The position numbers and the translations under genes were made by a program. A DNA stretch of 64,000 nt from Watersipora subatra (taxonomy: Eukaryota > Bryozoa > Gymnolaemata > Cheilostomatida > Watersiporidae). The stretch spans positions 57,372,010-57,436,009 of the forward strand of contig NC_088712.1 of assembly GCF_963576615.1 (NCBI RefSeq), read 5' to 3'. Below are positions 36,801-46,996 of the stretch, in pieces (the stretch's first letter is position 1; each line of letters begins with the position of its first letter). The notes beneath the pieces are model-generated. The model was not told the origin of the DNA. It ran no database searches and saw only the letters and a program-made list of their open reading frames with translations.

Positions 36801-39800
36801 CATTTACGTTGTAAGTACTTTACCTCATATGAACAGTAAATACATGTAAATTGCCTAATCCGTTCCAAGATCTTTTCAAACTCAACCCTTTGACCATACA
36901 AAAAGAAAAAACCAGACTAGACTTGACTTTTTATCTTGTCTGTATCGTAACTGTAATAATATTAGTTTGTATCAACAACTAGCCTCCTTTTTCTGATCAA
37001 TTTTACTAGTTTTATTGACAATGATTGCGGTAATTTTACAATACGTTGATTGAAAACACATATAATCGACATCCATTTTTAAAACCATTTGTTCATTTGT
37101 CCTAGACAGTAAAGTCTATTCTGGAAAGTAAAACTAATAACAAATAAATTATACGTCCACAATAAAGCAAAACAAAAATATATTTTACTATAAAAAGGGC
37201 GGTGTCTACCTGTTTGTCGTCCATCTGTATCCAGGGAGTCAAGGTTAAGATAAATTTAATAACTTTTGGCGATACTCCCAACTCATGACATTCAAATTGG
37301 TAGATCGACGGTGTAGCACCAGCACAAATCGATCGCCTTTATTTATGAACAATTGCACAGTTACCTATTTTCTGTATCGTCGACACATCTCATGATCAAT
37401 CACGACGAAATGAAATGTCAAGGAAGTTGTATATATAATAGATGTAACGCCATACGAACGCCGCTTTTCTCACAAGTGCAGCGAGATATGTTACCATTCA
37501 CATCAAATTTGAGAAGTTGCCCCTACTTGACATCGTACGTTATATGGAATTCATTAAGTGTTATGAAGCAAAAAATTCGCATAATTTTTTTATGCTATCT
37601 CGAATTTAAGTTTAGAAGGTATACATTATAGGAGCGTCTACTGTACATAGAACAGCTGTGACTATTACGCAAGGCGTGACAGTTACTACTATAAATATTG
37701 CAAGACATGATAAGTGATAAGATAGAGAAAAGTTTTTCATGACATTAGTGATCACATTATTGAACAACAAAACAGCTACCAGCTGTAATAAATTGACAAC
37801 TTGCAATCACCAAAGGCTACTTACTTTTTGGTTCCTTTTGTGAATGGCTGATTCATCCGAAGCATTTGAAGGTCTTACATAGTACAAACAAAAAATTGTA
37901 GTCACTGCCCATTATAGTCAAAAGTCCCAAACTAGATTAAGTAAGTTTTGTGTAGTATTACATCACATGTAGTTAGTACAGATAAAATTTCAGCATTACC
38001 AGCAAATCTAGAACTTTCTGGACACTTTTAGATACCCTACTAGTAACTTAGGAGGTACGCGCGGTAAGTATCCGAAAATATCTATTTGCAGAAGCAGATA
38101 CGTGATAAGAGTTATTAATACTAAATGTATCCATGGTCTTGAAGTTGTTTTCTGCATGCGTTTTCAGGAATATGCGATTGATATATACAGTCATTGACAA
38201 AAGAGTGCTCAACATACAAGAAAATTGAGACACAATCAAAATGTCAAGGAAGTTTCTGCCTTGATATATGAGGCAACTTTAAGATGCGAGCGTACGAGGT
38301 GGTCTTTAATGACTCCACTAAGCGGCCGAGTATGGGACAGGGCGCTTTCAAACAGCATCGCTTGATCTTTCTTGTCGAATCAGATTGCAAAAAGTTTTAA
38401 AAAAGCCGGCAAAAAGCGACCAGCTGGAAAAAAGAAGTCAAAAAATTAAAACGAACACAAAGTTAGAGTTTAGTAAAAGATTGAAAAATAGCTTCAGGTG
38501 TTTGTTTAGTCAATTTCATTTAACTTAAATTCAAGTTTATGTTATGTTGGGTAGCGCCACAAGTCTAGTGTACATAACATGTTGCCGTCGCGTCTCTCTC
38601 ATACAGCCATCAGCTAGTAAGTCTGTCTCGAAGGTAAGAATTCCATACAGCACTGTACATACATGGTACGTACTGCATGTAGTACATATTAATGTTACGT
38701 TTTATTGCAGATCATAACCACTAACTAGGTAATTGTTACTTTGTAAGCGTAGATAGTGAATTACAACAATTAAAAACGTGTTCTTCCATTGTAATATCCT
38801 TTTTTATGTAGTGTGTCATAATATGGGAACAAATTAATTTGTATTTAGTTAGTTTATATAAAAAATATCGCTTCAAGATACGACAATATTAACACACAAG
38901 TTCCGAAACGCATTAAGCTCGTATGTCGAGGTATGACTGTATCTTAGCAATGAACTGTAGAGGCAGCCATTAAAAGATTTTAACATACCTACACTGAGCG
39001 CGTTTTTATAAAATAAAGTTTCAACTACTGTAGACTAAAAACATTAAACAAGATCTCAGACTATGACTGTTAATAATGCATCACCATCCTTGCACTCATT
39101 CCATGTCAATGGACTCTATATGAGCCTGGTATAGCATACCTTCGTGTACTTCAATTCATTCAAAAACTATAGTGTTCCTCATGAAATTAGGAGGTCAACT
39201 CAATTGGACCTGAAAGTCATACACCCACCATAACTTTTACCATCTACAAATAGGAAATACCAAAGCATGTTTTATTCAGCTCAAGAGTAAATCAGTTCCT
39301 ATATCTCCTCTTACCATTGCATGATCTCAGGCTAGTGGTGTACTGGTGTACAGCTAGTGGTGTACTGAGGAATTAGACAACTCATGTGAATAGGAACATG
39401 GACTGAAATCAAACCAGCATTTCATTCTCAGATATTTGTCAGTCGAAGTTCCAGGCATAAGCAATTAAACTGGCTTGATAATTTCCAGACAGTCATGATA
39501 AAGTTTGGATTGAATCATAGTTCCACTGTACTATGCAAGAAATGCTTCCAAATCATGTCAATTACCATGTAATAAAAGTGGCAGCAAACAAGAGAGCTTC
39601 CACAACACCAAATTCCAACTTTCAATTGCATAACAGGTGACTGTTTATTTTATGTTTGTCTAAGTAAGTAGATTTGACTGGAGTATGACGCAGTCTTTTG
39701 AATTGTGATCTGTATGCTTGTGTATGGTTATAACTGAATCGTGTGTTGTTATAATTCATTACAAAGGTAGTCGGTGTATTCTAAAAGGTGTTCATTTACG

Positions 39801-42800
39801 GGTCATGAATAGCTCTGATACGGCGTTAGTCACAAATCGCTGAAAGCAGCGGGAGGTCTGAATAAATGCTGCTCCTATACCAAATACTATGATAGATATT
39901 TTGTCACGTGGACCCGCCTATAACCTTAAATAGCATAGGCCTAATTTAATAAACTGTTTTCTGGTAAACTTGACTAAAAATTTCAAATTCACTACTTTGC
40001 CTACTATTGCAAAAGACATTATTGCAATAGTTTTTTAATATGTAAATTTTAGTTTTCTTCTTATTAAAATTGTTTAAATATTATTAATAAGGCAAAACAA
40101 TGTGACAGGACTTGCTAATTTTAGCTACATTACACTTAAGAAAAATTTAAGACAGTCTGTTTTTATAATTTTCTTGTACATTAAACATTGCGTAGGCAGC
40201 GGCAAAAAGGCATCTTCAGTAGCATGTGAAAGTGAAATTTGCAAAAAGGTGACTGGAGGAAGCGATTCCGAGTATTTAATTACAACAATCGAAATTAGAA
40301 AGATTGATATTTTTAGCAAGCTTTTAACCTCTGTTTTACTTTTTGAATTAGCAATATATGGAACATCTGGAGCACACGTGGCAAAAACCATATACCCAGT
40401 CAGTAAGCTACTGAATGTGGATAAAATTAGAGACCTCTTCTAGAAGGTACATCTTAACTCTTTCGCTACCATAAGCCGATGTATCGGCTATCGCAGTAAT
40501 AGCAGTACAGACCGCAAGCCGATGTATCGGCTATTCAATAAAATTTCAATTTTCTTTTCATTACGAAGCCCACACATTAGCTAGACCAATCAAAATTTGT
40601 CTCCAACAAAACAACCTTGTTGCCAATTACGTGCGACCAATCGAAAATCTTTTGGCTAAGCAATTCCATTTCTACTTATTTTTCAAAATGGTCAAACCAG
40701 ATCCCAATCGTCACGACAATAAAATATTCACCGCGCTCGTTCAATGAAAAGGAAGCGTAAGAGATTTGTTCGAGAGTGGGATTCACTAGAGATTTTGAAC
40801 TTATCATGGAGAAACCTTTGTTCTGAATAATATGAAATTTACAGTAAAACAATATCTGCAGTAGTTCTCGAGATATTGCATAAACACTAGCGGTATATCG
40901 AATTCTGGAAATCGATTTGAATTAATTTGGTCAACATAGCGATTTTAGCGCAGTAATGAAAGTGTTGCTAGGACATCATTGTTTATATTTTTTTATTTAT
41001 TTTAAAGTTATCCATGGCAGGCTTGTTTCATAGCATTACTCTTATTATTATTATTAGCTTCGTAATCAACTTCATCAGATCTCACTCTAAGCATTAATAA
41101 TAAGCACCAAAATATTATAGCTGCAAGGCTACAGAGCTGCGTCAAGGTCGATGGCATTAATTACAAATTTTTATTTTGTCAATTTAATTATTTAAAACAC
41201 ATTTTTAAATTTTCATATGAATTGCTTTGCAGAGCTATGAATACTTTGTGGATTGATATATTAAGGTCAGTTTATCAAGGACAACTTCAACAGTGCCGTC
41301 AGGAAGAAGTCTTGGCACCAATTTGTAAGCAATTATTCCTAGATATAAATCCAAATTCCAGCCAAACCCAACAGAGTTATAGTATTTTGATCAGTGTTAC
41401 ACCAGCTCATGCACAGCAGTTGCTGCAAAAGTCGATAGTTTTATTATTGCGTGTAAAGTAAATGAGACCGTTCAATAAAATTGAACAATTTTTTGATAGT
41501 GAGGACAGTAGGGGTGAAACAGGAAGGCCGGATTCAAGAGTTGCCATCAAGACACATTCTTATGAGGATCAAATCACCATTGGGTAGCTTCAGCCACCAC
41601 ATAATGGCGTTAAGGATGAATTTACCTAAAGTTTTAGTTAATTATATACGAATTAATTATATCATAAGTTAATTATATCAGAATGTGTCAATATTTGTTT
41701 ATCACTTGCGATTGTTATTGATGTTTGAGGTGCTTTGACTGCCAAGATGTTTCAAGATTAAAATTGACAAAACTTGATGACGGTTAAAATGTCATTTTGC
41801 AAGTATTTTCTTCAAAGTTTTAACAGGGATGATCAAGTTTTGTCGATTTCAATCTTGAAACATTCTGGTGGTCAGATCAGCTCAAACATTAAAAACAATT
41901 GCTAATGATAGAAAAATACCGACACTTTCTGATAAAATCTACTACAATTTTGTGAAAGTCGATCTTTAAAGGTTGACTTGCAACAAAATTCACATTACAG
42001 TTATTTGGTATCAAAATACTCACCATGTATTACTCTGCTGTGTTATAGGTGCAAAATATGTGGAAATGTGATTACAAGCTCTTAAAAGCTAAAAAACGAA
42101 CAGTTAATCGCTGCCATCAAGAAAATGTCATAGATTGGAATCCCTTTCCAAATCGGCTCAAACGGGATGTAGTTGAACACGATGGCTTCTGTTTACACTT
42201 TCATGCAACCTCATTCCTTGAAATATTTTCATAAATATACTTCACACATTCAATAAAACCATGTCTATTGTCCGTACACGTCTATTTCACCATCATTGTA
42301 ATGCTGTCACTTTGAGCACTGATATCTCAAAACCTACCGTAAAATTAGTTTAATCTTTTAACCTTAGCTCGAAGGAATGCATATCATCTTCTGATAAACA
42401 AGAGGAGCCTGTTAGTCACCAGTGATAGTCGAAAAATACTGCAAAAATTTTTTCGCGCCATTTGGCAGGAAGTATGGGTCACATGATCAGATTACGGCTA
42501 GATGATTAGACCAAGCTGAAACAAAACTGTAAAGTAGCGAGCATCTATATTTGATACGGGGTTTTTTGTAGAACCCGCAGTGTCTGTCATAAACTAGTGC
42601 TACGAGACGTTTTAAATTGAGCCTTTTATTGGCCTTTAATTTCATGTGATAACATCACGTGTCAAAACAATAATCACAATGTTCGAGTAAGTAATCGAAA
42701 TAAAGAGATTTCAAACTACGGCGTTTTTGTGATGGCTGCGATTGTCTGTTCGTTTTTGAGCTTATAAGAGCTTGTAATCACTTTTCCACATATTTTGCAC

Positions 42801-45800
42801 CTACATCGCAGCAGAGTAAGACATGGTGAATCTTTTGATACCAAATAACTGTGATGTGAATTTTGTTGCAAGTAAACCTTTAAGGTTGGATACCATTTCT
42901 GTTACTGGTAGCCTTTTAGGAATTGCAGCTGCAACCTGATGTTTGCCGGTCAATCACTTTAGATCGGTAGGCCACAGCTGTTCTCAACCTTTTACTAGCT
43001 GTGACTAGAAGACACTTGCCTGGTATCTTGCCAAGCCACAGCTGTAACTCATATCTAATCACTGCTAATCCCAAACCCAGTGTTGCAAATGGAGCCTGTC
43101 TCGGCTCTATTCAACAATCTAAGAGGTCTGATAAAAATTCTCTGCAAACATTGCGGGGTTCCCAGTTTAATCAACAATCAAACAAGAGTAAATGGGAGGA
43201 CCCCTCGACAGGTGCACAACAGGTAAAATAACGCCGACCGCAACTAGCAATTAGCTGCTGACAATGCGAGACACAATAACTTACCCTGACAGCGGCCCGA
43301 CAAGTACGAGAATATGACAACAAAGAGCTGCTTTGCTCAAACAGATATTTGCACAGCGTAATGTGAGATGGAATTAGTACAATAAACCTAAAATACACCA
43401 CCCAGCAAGGGTGGGGCTTTGATACATTTTAGTTCACCAACTAATGGTAGTAAATACTGCCAATAACGCTGCCAATAACACAGGGGTATATCCTATGCAC
43501 CCATTTAAATAAATCTCGAGTTTATCTTGGTCTACAACAGTTAAGAAAGACAATGAAATGCTTGTATTCATCAGGAAACTCACAAGATGACAAGCACAAT
43601 GATAGCATCGTTTTATGATTATTAGCACATGAGTTCATAGGGTGTTTTTGCATTTCCTACGTGCATGGGGTATGCGATTGGGTACCCGTGAGACTGTTGA
43701 ATTTTAATCACGCTCCATTTGCAATTTTAGGAACGATACGGTACTTTGTGTTTTGATTTGAGATCACAAGGTGGCCTACACGATAGCCAAATCCGGAAGA
43801 TTTATCGACAGTGAATCTGGGCGTGCATGATGATGCGTGATTAAAACCATAGCTTGAGAACCTTATAGGCATAAATACTTTCATTATTTCAGGCTATGAT
43901 AACCAAGCAATAACAAACCTTAAAAAATACTTGGTATATACTAAAAACATTTTATCAAATCCGTTTGCAGATATCCGATTGAGTATTTGCTGTAGGTCGG
44001 CCCGATATTGTTGAAATCGAAATGTGGAAGACATCTCAAAGGTTATGAACCTAAACATGACTTAAGGAACGCTTCTCGCGTACCCTATTCTATGATCGAT
44101 ATTTTGTCGGCTCTAGGGTAGACATAAGGAATCTGCAAACACTCTTTTAGTAATAAATAGAGTACCAAATTAATTTTTTAGCCAAAATCGCCTCTGACTA
44201 AAAGTGTTAAAATCTCTATTTGGTCTATATTACCTTTCAAGATAATTACAGCGCTACATAGCCTAGAGGTTCTTAGAGACAGAGGCGTAATCATTGCAGA
44301 GACAAAAAATTGAAAAATCACCTTGAAACTTGTCATAACCCCAGTAAACTTGGCAAAATGTTTCTCAGCAGAATCCTCCTCCCTCAGGTAGAACCCTCCC
44401 CTCAGGTGGAACCCTCCCCCTCAGGTAGAACCCTTCCCCTCAGGTAGAACCCTTCCCCTCAGGTAGAATGTTTTGTCTGCGAGTCTTTATGTATCACTGA
44501 TGATGGATACAGAAGATTATGGACATATAAGATAAACAACACATGTTATCAGAGCAGGCAATTAACCAACTAGTTGATGGCAATTAGCACGATTTCTTTG
44601 GGTGCAAATGTCACACAATGAGAATAAAGATGGCATGTAAGACAAGGTGCTTATTGATTTAAGTGTGTGTTTAGCATCAGATAACTGGTTGAAAGCCATC
44701 AATCTGTTGGCCCACCTATAAGGAGTCGGCTCAACTGTTTAAGTGAAGCGTGTGATCATGTTAAATGGCGTTTGATTGCTTGGATTGGCAAACACCATTC
44801 TTTAATCAGATTCATTATTTGTGTGCGAAACCGAAGCATTTCGGTGTCTCTCATGTGCTAGATAGGCCAAAGTCAACCAAAGGTAACTAAAGGCAAAGTA
44901 CTTTGGTATAACGAAGCTATAAAAGTCGCTACTAGTCGATTTTCAACGTATAGTACATTGAGATTTTGAAAATTTTGAGATGCGAAGAAAATTTACCGAC
45001 AGTTTACGATGGGGCCGCTAGGTGGCCACTTATGAGAACAGCATAGCTCGGTCTTTCTCATTGGATAAAAAAGGAGTTCAAGTTGGCTAAAAGTCAAGGT
45101 GAAAGCGAGGCAAAAAGATCTATACCGGAAGAGAAAAATAAAAAATGCAAACAAAATTGGAATTAAATTTACTGTAAGATTAAATCTTACAGTTCAGTGT
45201 ATGCATAGTAAGCTATATGAGTATAAGTCAAATTTAAAGTTTATATTACGTAGCCCTAAAACAAAAGTGTAGCATACCAGGTGTGTTGCCGCCATGACTC
45301 TCTCACAACGCCACTACCCGCTCCCGCCTATCTCGAAGGTAAGAACCCTATACAATATTGTACATAACAAGTGAGATACGAGCTTGATCTGGGAACACAT
45401 AAGCTCGTCTCTCAAGGTATTGCTGTAGTCCCAGTAGCAGCTCAGACTACTCCTCATGATTGTCACATCAACAACTACTCTAAAACCTCTAATTGAACGC
45501 CATGGCGTTCAATTAGAACACTATTTTTAACTGTTCAAATAAAGGTGGTATTGAGTTAGAGGTTTACAGTACATATTATGGGTAATAATAATATATATTG
45601 TTATATATTATATTATATATAGGTTTACGGTATATTTTATTTTACATTTTATATTAAAACTTATCTTTTAGCAAATAGCCATTCCCACATTCTTAATAAA
45701 TCATTTTACTAGACTGTAAAGCTTCTGTAGTAGGTAATGAGTGTAAGTGCTTGGGTGTAAGTTGTCATGTCCCACCATCCTTCAAGACTGGCTATTTTAT

Positions 45801-46483
45801 TTCTAATATTACCATATAAAATTTATTTGCATTTTTGCTGTTTGAAAACTGTAGCATTCATTTACCAACTTAGTATTTTTTCTATCAACCTATAAATCTG
45901 TGTAGCAATAGTGTTGTAGCATGTTGTCAGGCAAATGAGAGCGCACTAAACCAAACTTAAAAACTCTGCTTAAATGTCTATTACATAAGCTTAGTTGCCT
46001 AAAAATGTGACCCTTGAATTGCTGCTAGCAAAGGGTGTGAACTAGGTTTATGTAGGTAGTAGGTGTAGGTAGTGCAAAATTCTGCAATGATCAAAAATGC
46101 ATGTTCACTCACTCTTGTAAGAGCAAGGCTAAGCAAACTTGCTATATATGCATAAAAGTAGCTAACATGGGTCTCTGAGGTACTTTTACCTGTTGAATAT
46201 AAAATCTTAAATACTCTATATATATACATAAAAAAGGATTAATATGTATCTGCGAAGTACTCACATCTATTGAATATAGAGTCTTGAGTTCAGCGTCTAT
46301 CCAGAATTCTATCTTTAATCTTTTTTGTATAAGTCTGATTTGATTCTGTCCGTATTTCATTGTCAGAAATTTGGTTTTTTGCTCTTGTTGTTTTACATCC
46401 TCAACAGACAAATCAGTTCCGTTGTTCTTATTTTCCGTGAAGCTCACAGCTGTAGCTGCAGGTGGTGATCGAGCGCTAGCCAT
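27845..46483 (-). CDS. PPP1R14: PPP1R14-type protein phosphatase 1 inhibitor (CPI-17/PHI-1 family), complete
   Basis: Members of this family inhibit PP1, notably myosin phosphatase, when a threonine in the inhibitory loop is phosphorylated by PKC or ROCK. Four minus-strand exons with matching phase 0 junctions give 127 residues (CPI-17 has 147): 46265-46483, 34864-34953, 33349-33381 (33 bp) and 27845-27886. Exon 1 carries the signature: T41 in FLTMKYGQ corresponds to the phosphorylated threonine (T38 of CPI-17, VTVKY), followed by LIQKRLKIEFWIDAELKTLY. Exon 2 encodes the acidic helix (CDVDLDEILELEDREERKQF), exon 3 DLFSDCKQPVT and exon 4 DFVDEILKRLDTL then TGA. These match the helix order of the family. 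The start is the ATG at 46483; upstream codons in frame lack another ATG. The paralogue (A, B, C or D) cannot be decided. It faces the MANSC-protein gene head-to-head. Confidence 0.9.
28041..28496. mobile_element. MITE, 456 bp
   Basis: The inverted ends CACTATGTTTCCATGACACG (left) and CACTATGCTTCCATGATGCG (right, reverse complement) match over about 26 bp. A TAATCAATAARCAA-like direct repeat occurs outside both ends (28027 and 28507). It lies in PPP1R14 intron 3. The long open frame on its minus strand (28043-28282) is part of the element, not a gene. Confidence 0.7.
28611..29038. mobile_element. MITE with CTAAAGG..GGTTCACRCT ends, copy I
   Basis: The left end TAAAGGTAGGATCACACTAA and the right end (reverse complement CTAAAGGCTGGTTCACGCTG) are imperfect inverted repeats. 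The internal segment 28875-28925 is the inverse of 29711-29760 in the neighbouring copy. Confidence 0.6.
29534..30133. repeat. 50-bp direct duplication flanking MITE copy II
   Basis: The segments at 29534-29583 and 30084-30133 share GCAGTTGTGAGGGTAACT, then a CATCG box and TACAATAAG, 550 bp apart. They bracket copy II, as if a short repeat had been split or duplicated around it. Confidence 0.55.
29700..30048. mobile_element. MITE copy II, inverted relative to copy I and truncated
   Basis: The right end at 30048 (reverse complement CTAAAGGCTGGTTCACACTA) matches the copy I terminus, and an internal stretch at 29711-29760 (CAGCCGTCAAACCTTCCGGA) is the inverse of copy I. The left boundary is not resolved. 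Confidence 0.5.
30249..31460. mobile_element. TA-flanked non-autonomous DNA element, 1212 bp
   Basis: The ends CCCTAGGACACTTAT (left) and the same on the reverse strand (right) are flanked by TA at 30247-30248 and 31461-31462, as in Tc1/mariner-type insertions. It carries a nested hairpin repeat (30560-30770) and, near 31060-31126, an end resembling another pogo-like MITE (GAGTTATCCGAGTTTGACTG then TA). There is no transposase. Confidence 0.65.
30560..30770. repeat. Hairpin MITE copy nested in the TA-flanked element
   Basis: The two arms (around AAAACTTGACCGCAGTTAAA and its inverse near 30715-30745) fold around about 30670-30710. Same family as 41690-41960 and 50295-50700. Confidence 0.6.
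32183..33001. mobile_element. MITE with GTGGTCACACGAG ends, about 819 bp
   Basis: The left end AAGGGGTGGTCACACGAGAG and the right end (reverse complement AAGGCGTGGTCACACGAGCG) form inverted repeats. It lies in PPP1R14 intron 3, and no target duplication is evident. The 89-codon minus-strand frame inside it is not a gene. Confidence 0.65.
33649..33900. repeat. 12-bp minisatellite, 19 exact-period copies plus two diverged
   Basis: The unit GTTGACGATCAG (variants ending CAA or AAA) repeats without any length change from 33649 to 33876, then as GTTGTTGATGAA twice. Because the period is a multiple of three, four of six frames stay open: V-D-D-Q and R-L-T-I on plus, L-I-V-N and D-R-Q-P on minus. 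It is in PPP1R14 intron 2, 268 bp from the micro-exon. Confidence 0.95.
34580..34641. repeat. 31-bp tandem duplication
   Basis: Two near-identical copies of ACTTTTGAAGCTATCGAGCA plus AAGACAGTSAT, directly adjacent. It lies just 3' of PPP1R14 exon 2, within intron 2. Confidence 0.85.
35865..36408. mobile_element. piggyBac-like MITE, copy 1, 544 bp
   Basis: It is flanked by TTAA at 35861-35864 and 36409-36412, the piggyBac target. The ends CTCTTTCACTACCGC (left) and CTTTTCCGCTATC (right, reverse complement) are weakly inverted. The right part contains a strong palindrome at 36313-36370. It lies in PPP1R14 intron 1, with no transposase. Confidence 0.7.
36313..36370. repeat. 58-bp palindrome inside the piggyBac-like MITE
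   Basis: The arms GTAATAGAAGTACAGTC and its exact reverse complement flank a near-palindromic core AAGCCGATACATCGGCTT. The core is repeated on both sides and in copy 2 at 40470-40535. Confidence 0.9.
36417..36635. repeat. 36-bp tandem repeat, about six copies
   Basis: Units like CTGCTATAGAGGTTTGACTG followed by TACTAGCTACCTACC repeat directly after the piggyBac-like MITE. The first two copies are more diverged than the rest. Confidence 0.9.
36761..37643. mobile_element. TA-flanked pogo/Tc1-like MITE, 883 bp
   Basis: The left end CAGTAGAGGCTCCTACAACG and the right end (reverse complement CAGTAGACGCTCCTATAATG) are flanked by TA at 36759-36760 and 37644-37645. No transposase frame remains. It lies in PPP1R14 intron 1. 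Confidence 0.75.
38188..38939. mobile_element. Tigger-like MITE, copy B, 752 bp
   Basis: The right end GAGGTATGACTG and the left end CAGTCATTGAC are flanked by TA (38186-38187 and 38940-38941). The subterminal sequence (AACATACAAGAAAATTGAGA) matches the ends of copy A, and the interior shares CTCGAAGGTAAGAATTCCAT with copies C and D. Confidence 0.7.
40458..40964. mobile_element. piggyBac-like MITE, copy 2, inverted relative to copy 1
   Basis: It has TTAA at 40454-40457 on the left; the right flank reads TTGC, probably a mutated TTAA. The interior matches copy 1 in inverse orientation (for example AAGCCGATGTATCGGCTATC, and CAATATCTGCAGTAGTTCTC against its counterpart near 35970). Confidence 0.65.
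41690..42890. mobile_element. Foldback/MITE cluster: hairpin MITE followed by a long-armed inverted repeat
   Basis: A hairpin of about 95-bp arms occupies 41708-41912. Directly after it, 41969-42115 is the inverse of 42725-42890 (shared TTGCAACAAAATTCACATYA, CAGTTATTTGGTATCAAAA and AGGTGCAAAATATGTGGAAA), with a loop of about 600 bp. No transposase is present. It lies in PPP1R14 intron 1. Confidence 0.7.
42891..44920. other. Middle of PPP1R14 intron 1
   Basis: It holds the 19-bp minisatellite listed separately and a stretch (44077-44110) similar to 39869-39905, which suggests another interspersed repeat. No exon is recognised. Confidence 0.4.
44372..44469. repeat. About 19-bp minisatellite, five copies
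   Basis: Units like CCCCTCAGGTAGAACCCTT repeat about five times with one- or two-base length changes. Confidence 0.9.
44921..45425. mobile_element. Tigger-like MITE, copy C
   Basis: The right end CTCAAGGTATTGCTG is followed by TA (45426-45427) and preceded by ACGAGCTT and AAGCTCGT segments as in the other copies. The left end is decayed (CAACGTATAG and TTTGAGATGCG remain) and its limit is approximate. The interior shares TCTCGAAGGTAAGAACCCTA with copy B. Confidence 0.6.
45478..45571. mobile_element. Tiny palindromic MITE
   Basis: A perfect 30-bp palindrome at 45488-45517 (half TCTAATTGAACGCCA) lies within ends CTAAAACCTCTAATTG (left) and GAGTTAGAGGTTTACAG then TA (right), an inverted-end pair typical of Tc1/pogo MITEs. 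Confidence 0.55.
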
Positions 46484-46996
46484 ATTAGTCTGGCTTCTGA
46501 TGAAAGTCAAACTAGAGAATGAAAAATCCTTTCAAAAGCACGTGCATTTGTATACATGTACTGTACCGCTCACGAAATCGGAGTGACGATTTACCTTTAC
46601 CATACAATTGTTTATAAAAAAAAAAAAAAAAAAAAAAAATTATTTTAAAAAATATTATTTCAACATAACATCACAAAATAATATGTAACTTTACGAGTGT
46701 TGAGTCACGTCTTACCCGACCAATCACAATCAGCGATATCAAATAAATCGGGGAGGGTAATAATGTAGCACAAATTCCAAGCTCGTTAATATTGAGATAT
46801 CGGCCCTCATTTACAGCTTTGTAGCATTTTCCGATCCGTAGCTACCATTAAATGGCTTCCGGTTTGATAAAACGACAGCTGTTAGAAAAAAATAGCATAT
46901 TTACAAAAGTATTTGTGTGCTAGATTACTAAAATTTACCTTTGTGTACTAGAATACTAAAATTCACTGTGTATGAGAATATTATGAAAGTACGACT
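46484..46996. promoter_or_regulatory. Shared 513-bp upstream region of PPP1R14 and the MANSC gene
   Basis: The two start codons diverge across this spacer. It includes a run of 24 A at 46616-46639 and an AT-rich centre. I see no convincing TATA box for either side. The bidirectional promoter role is inferred from position only. Confidence 0.5.

Noticed and set aside
40102-40443. A 113-codon plus-strand frame overlapping an 88-codon minus-strand frame
   Set aside because: Neither shows family features; they abut a piggyBac-like MITE and look like chance frames.
46142-46264. Continuation of PPP1R14 exon 1 frame past the donor
   Set aside because: After D73 the frame loses family similarity, and a GTGAGT donor sits exactly at the family's exon boundary.
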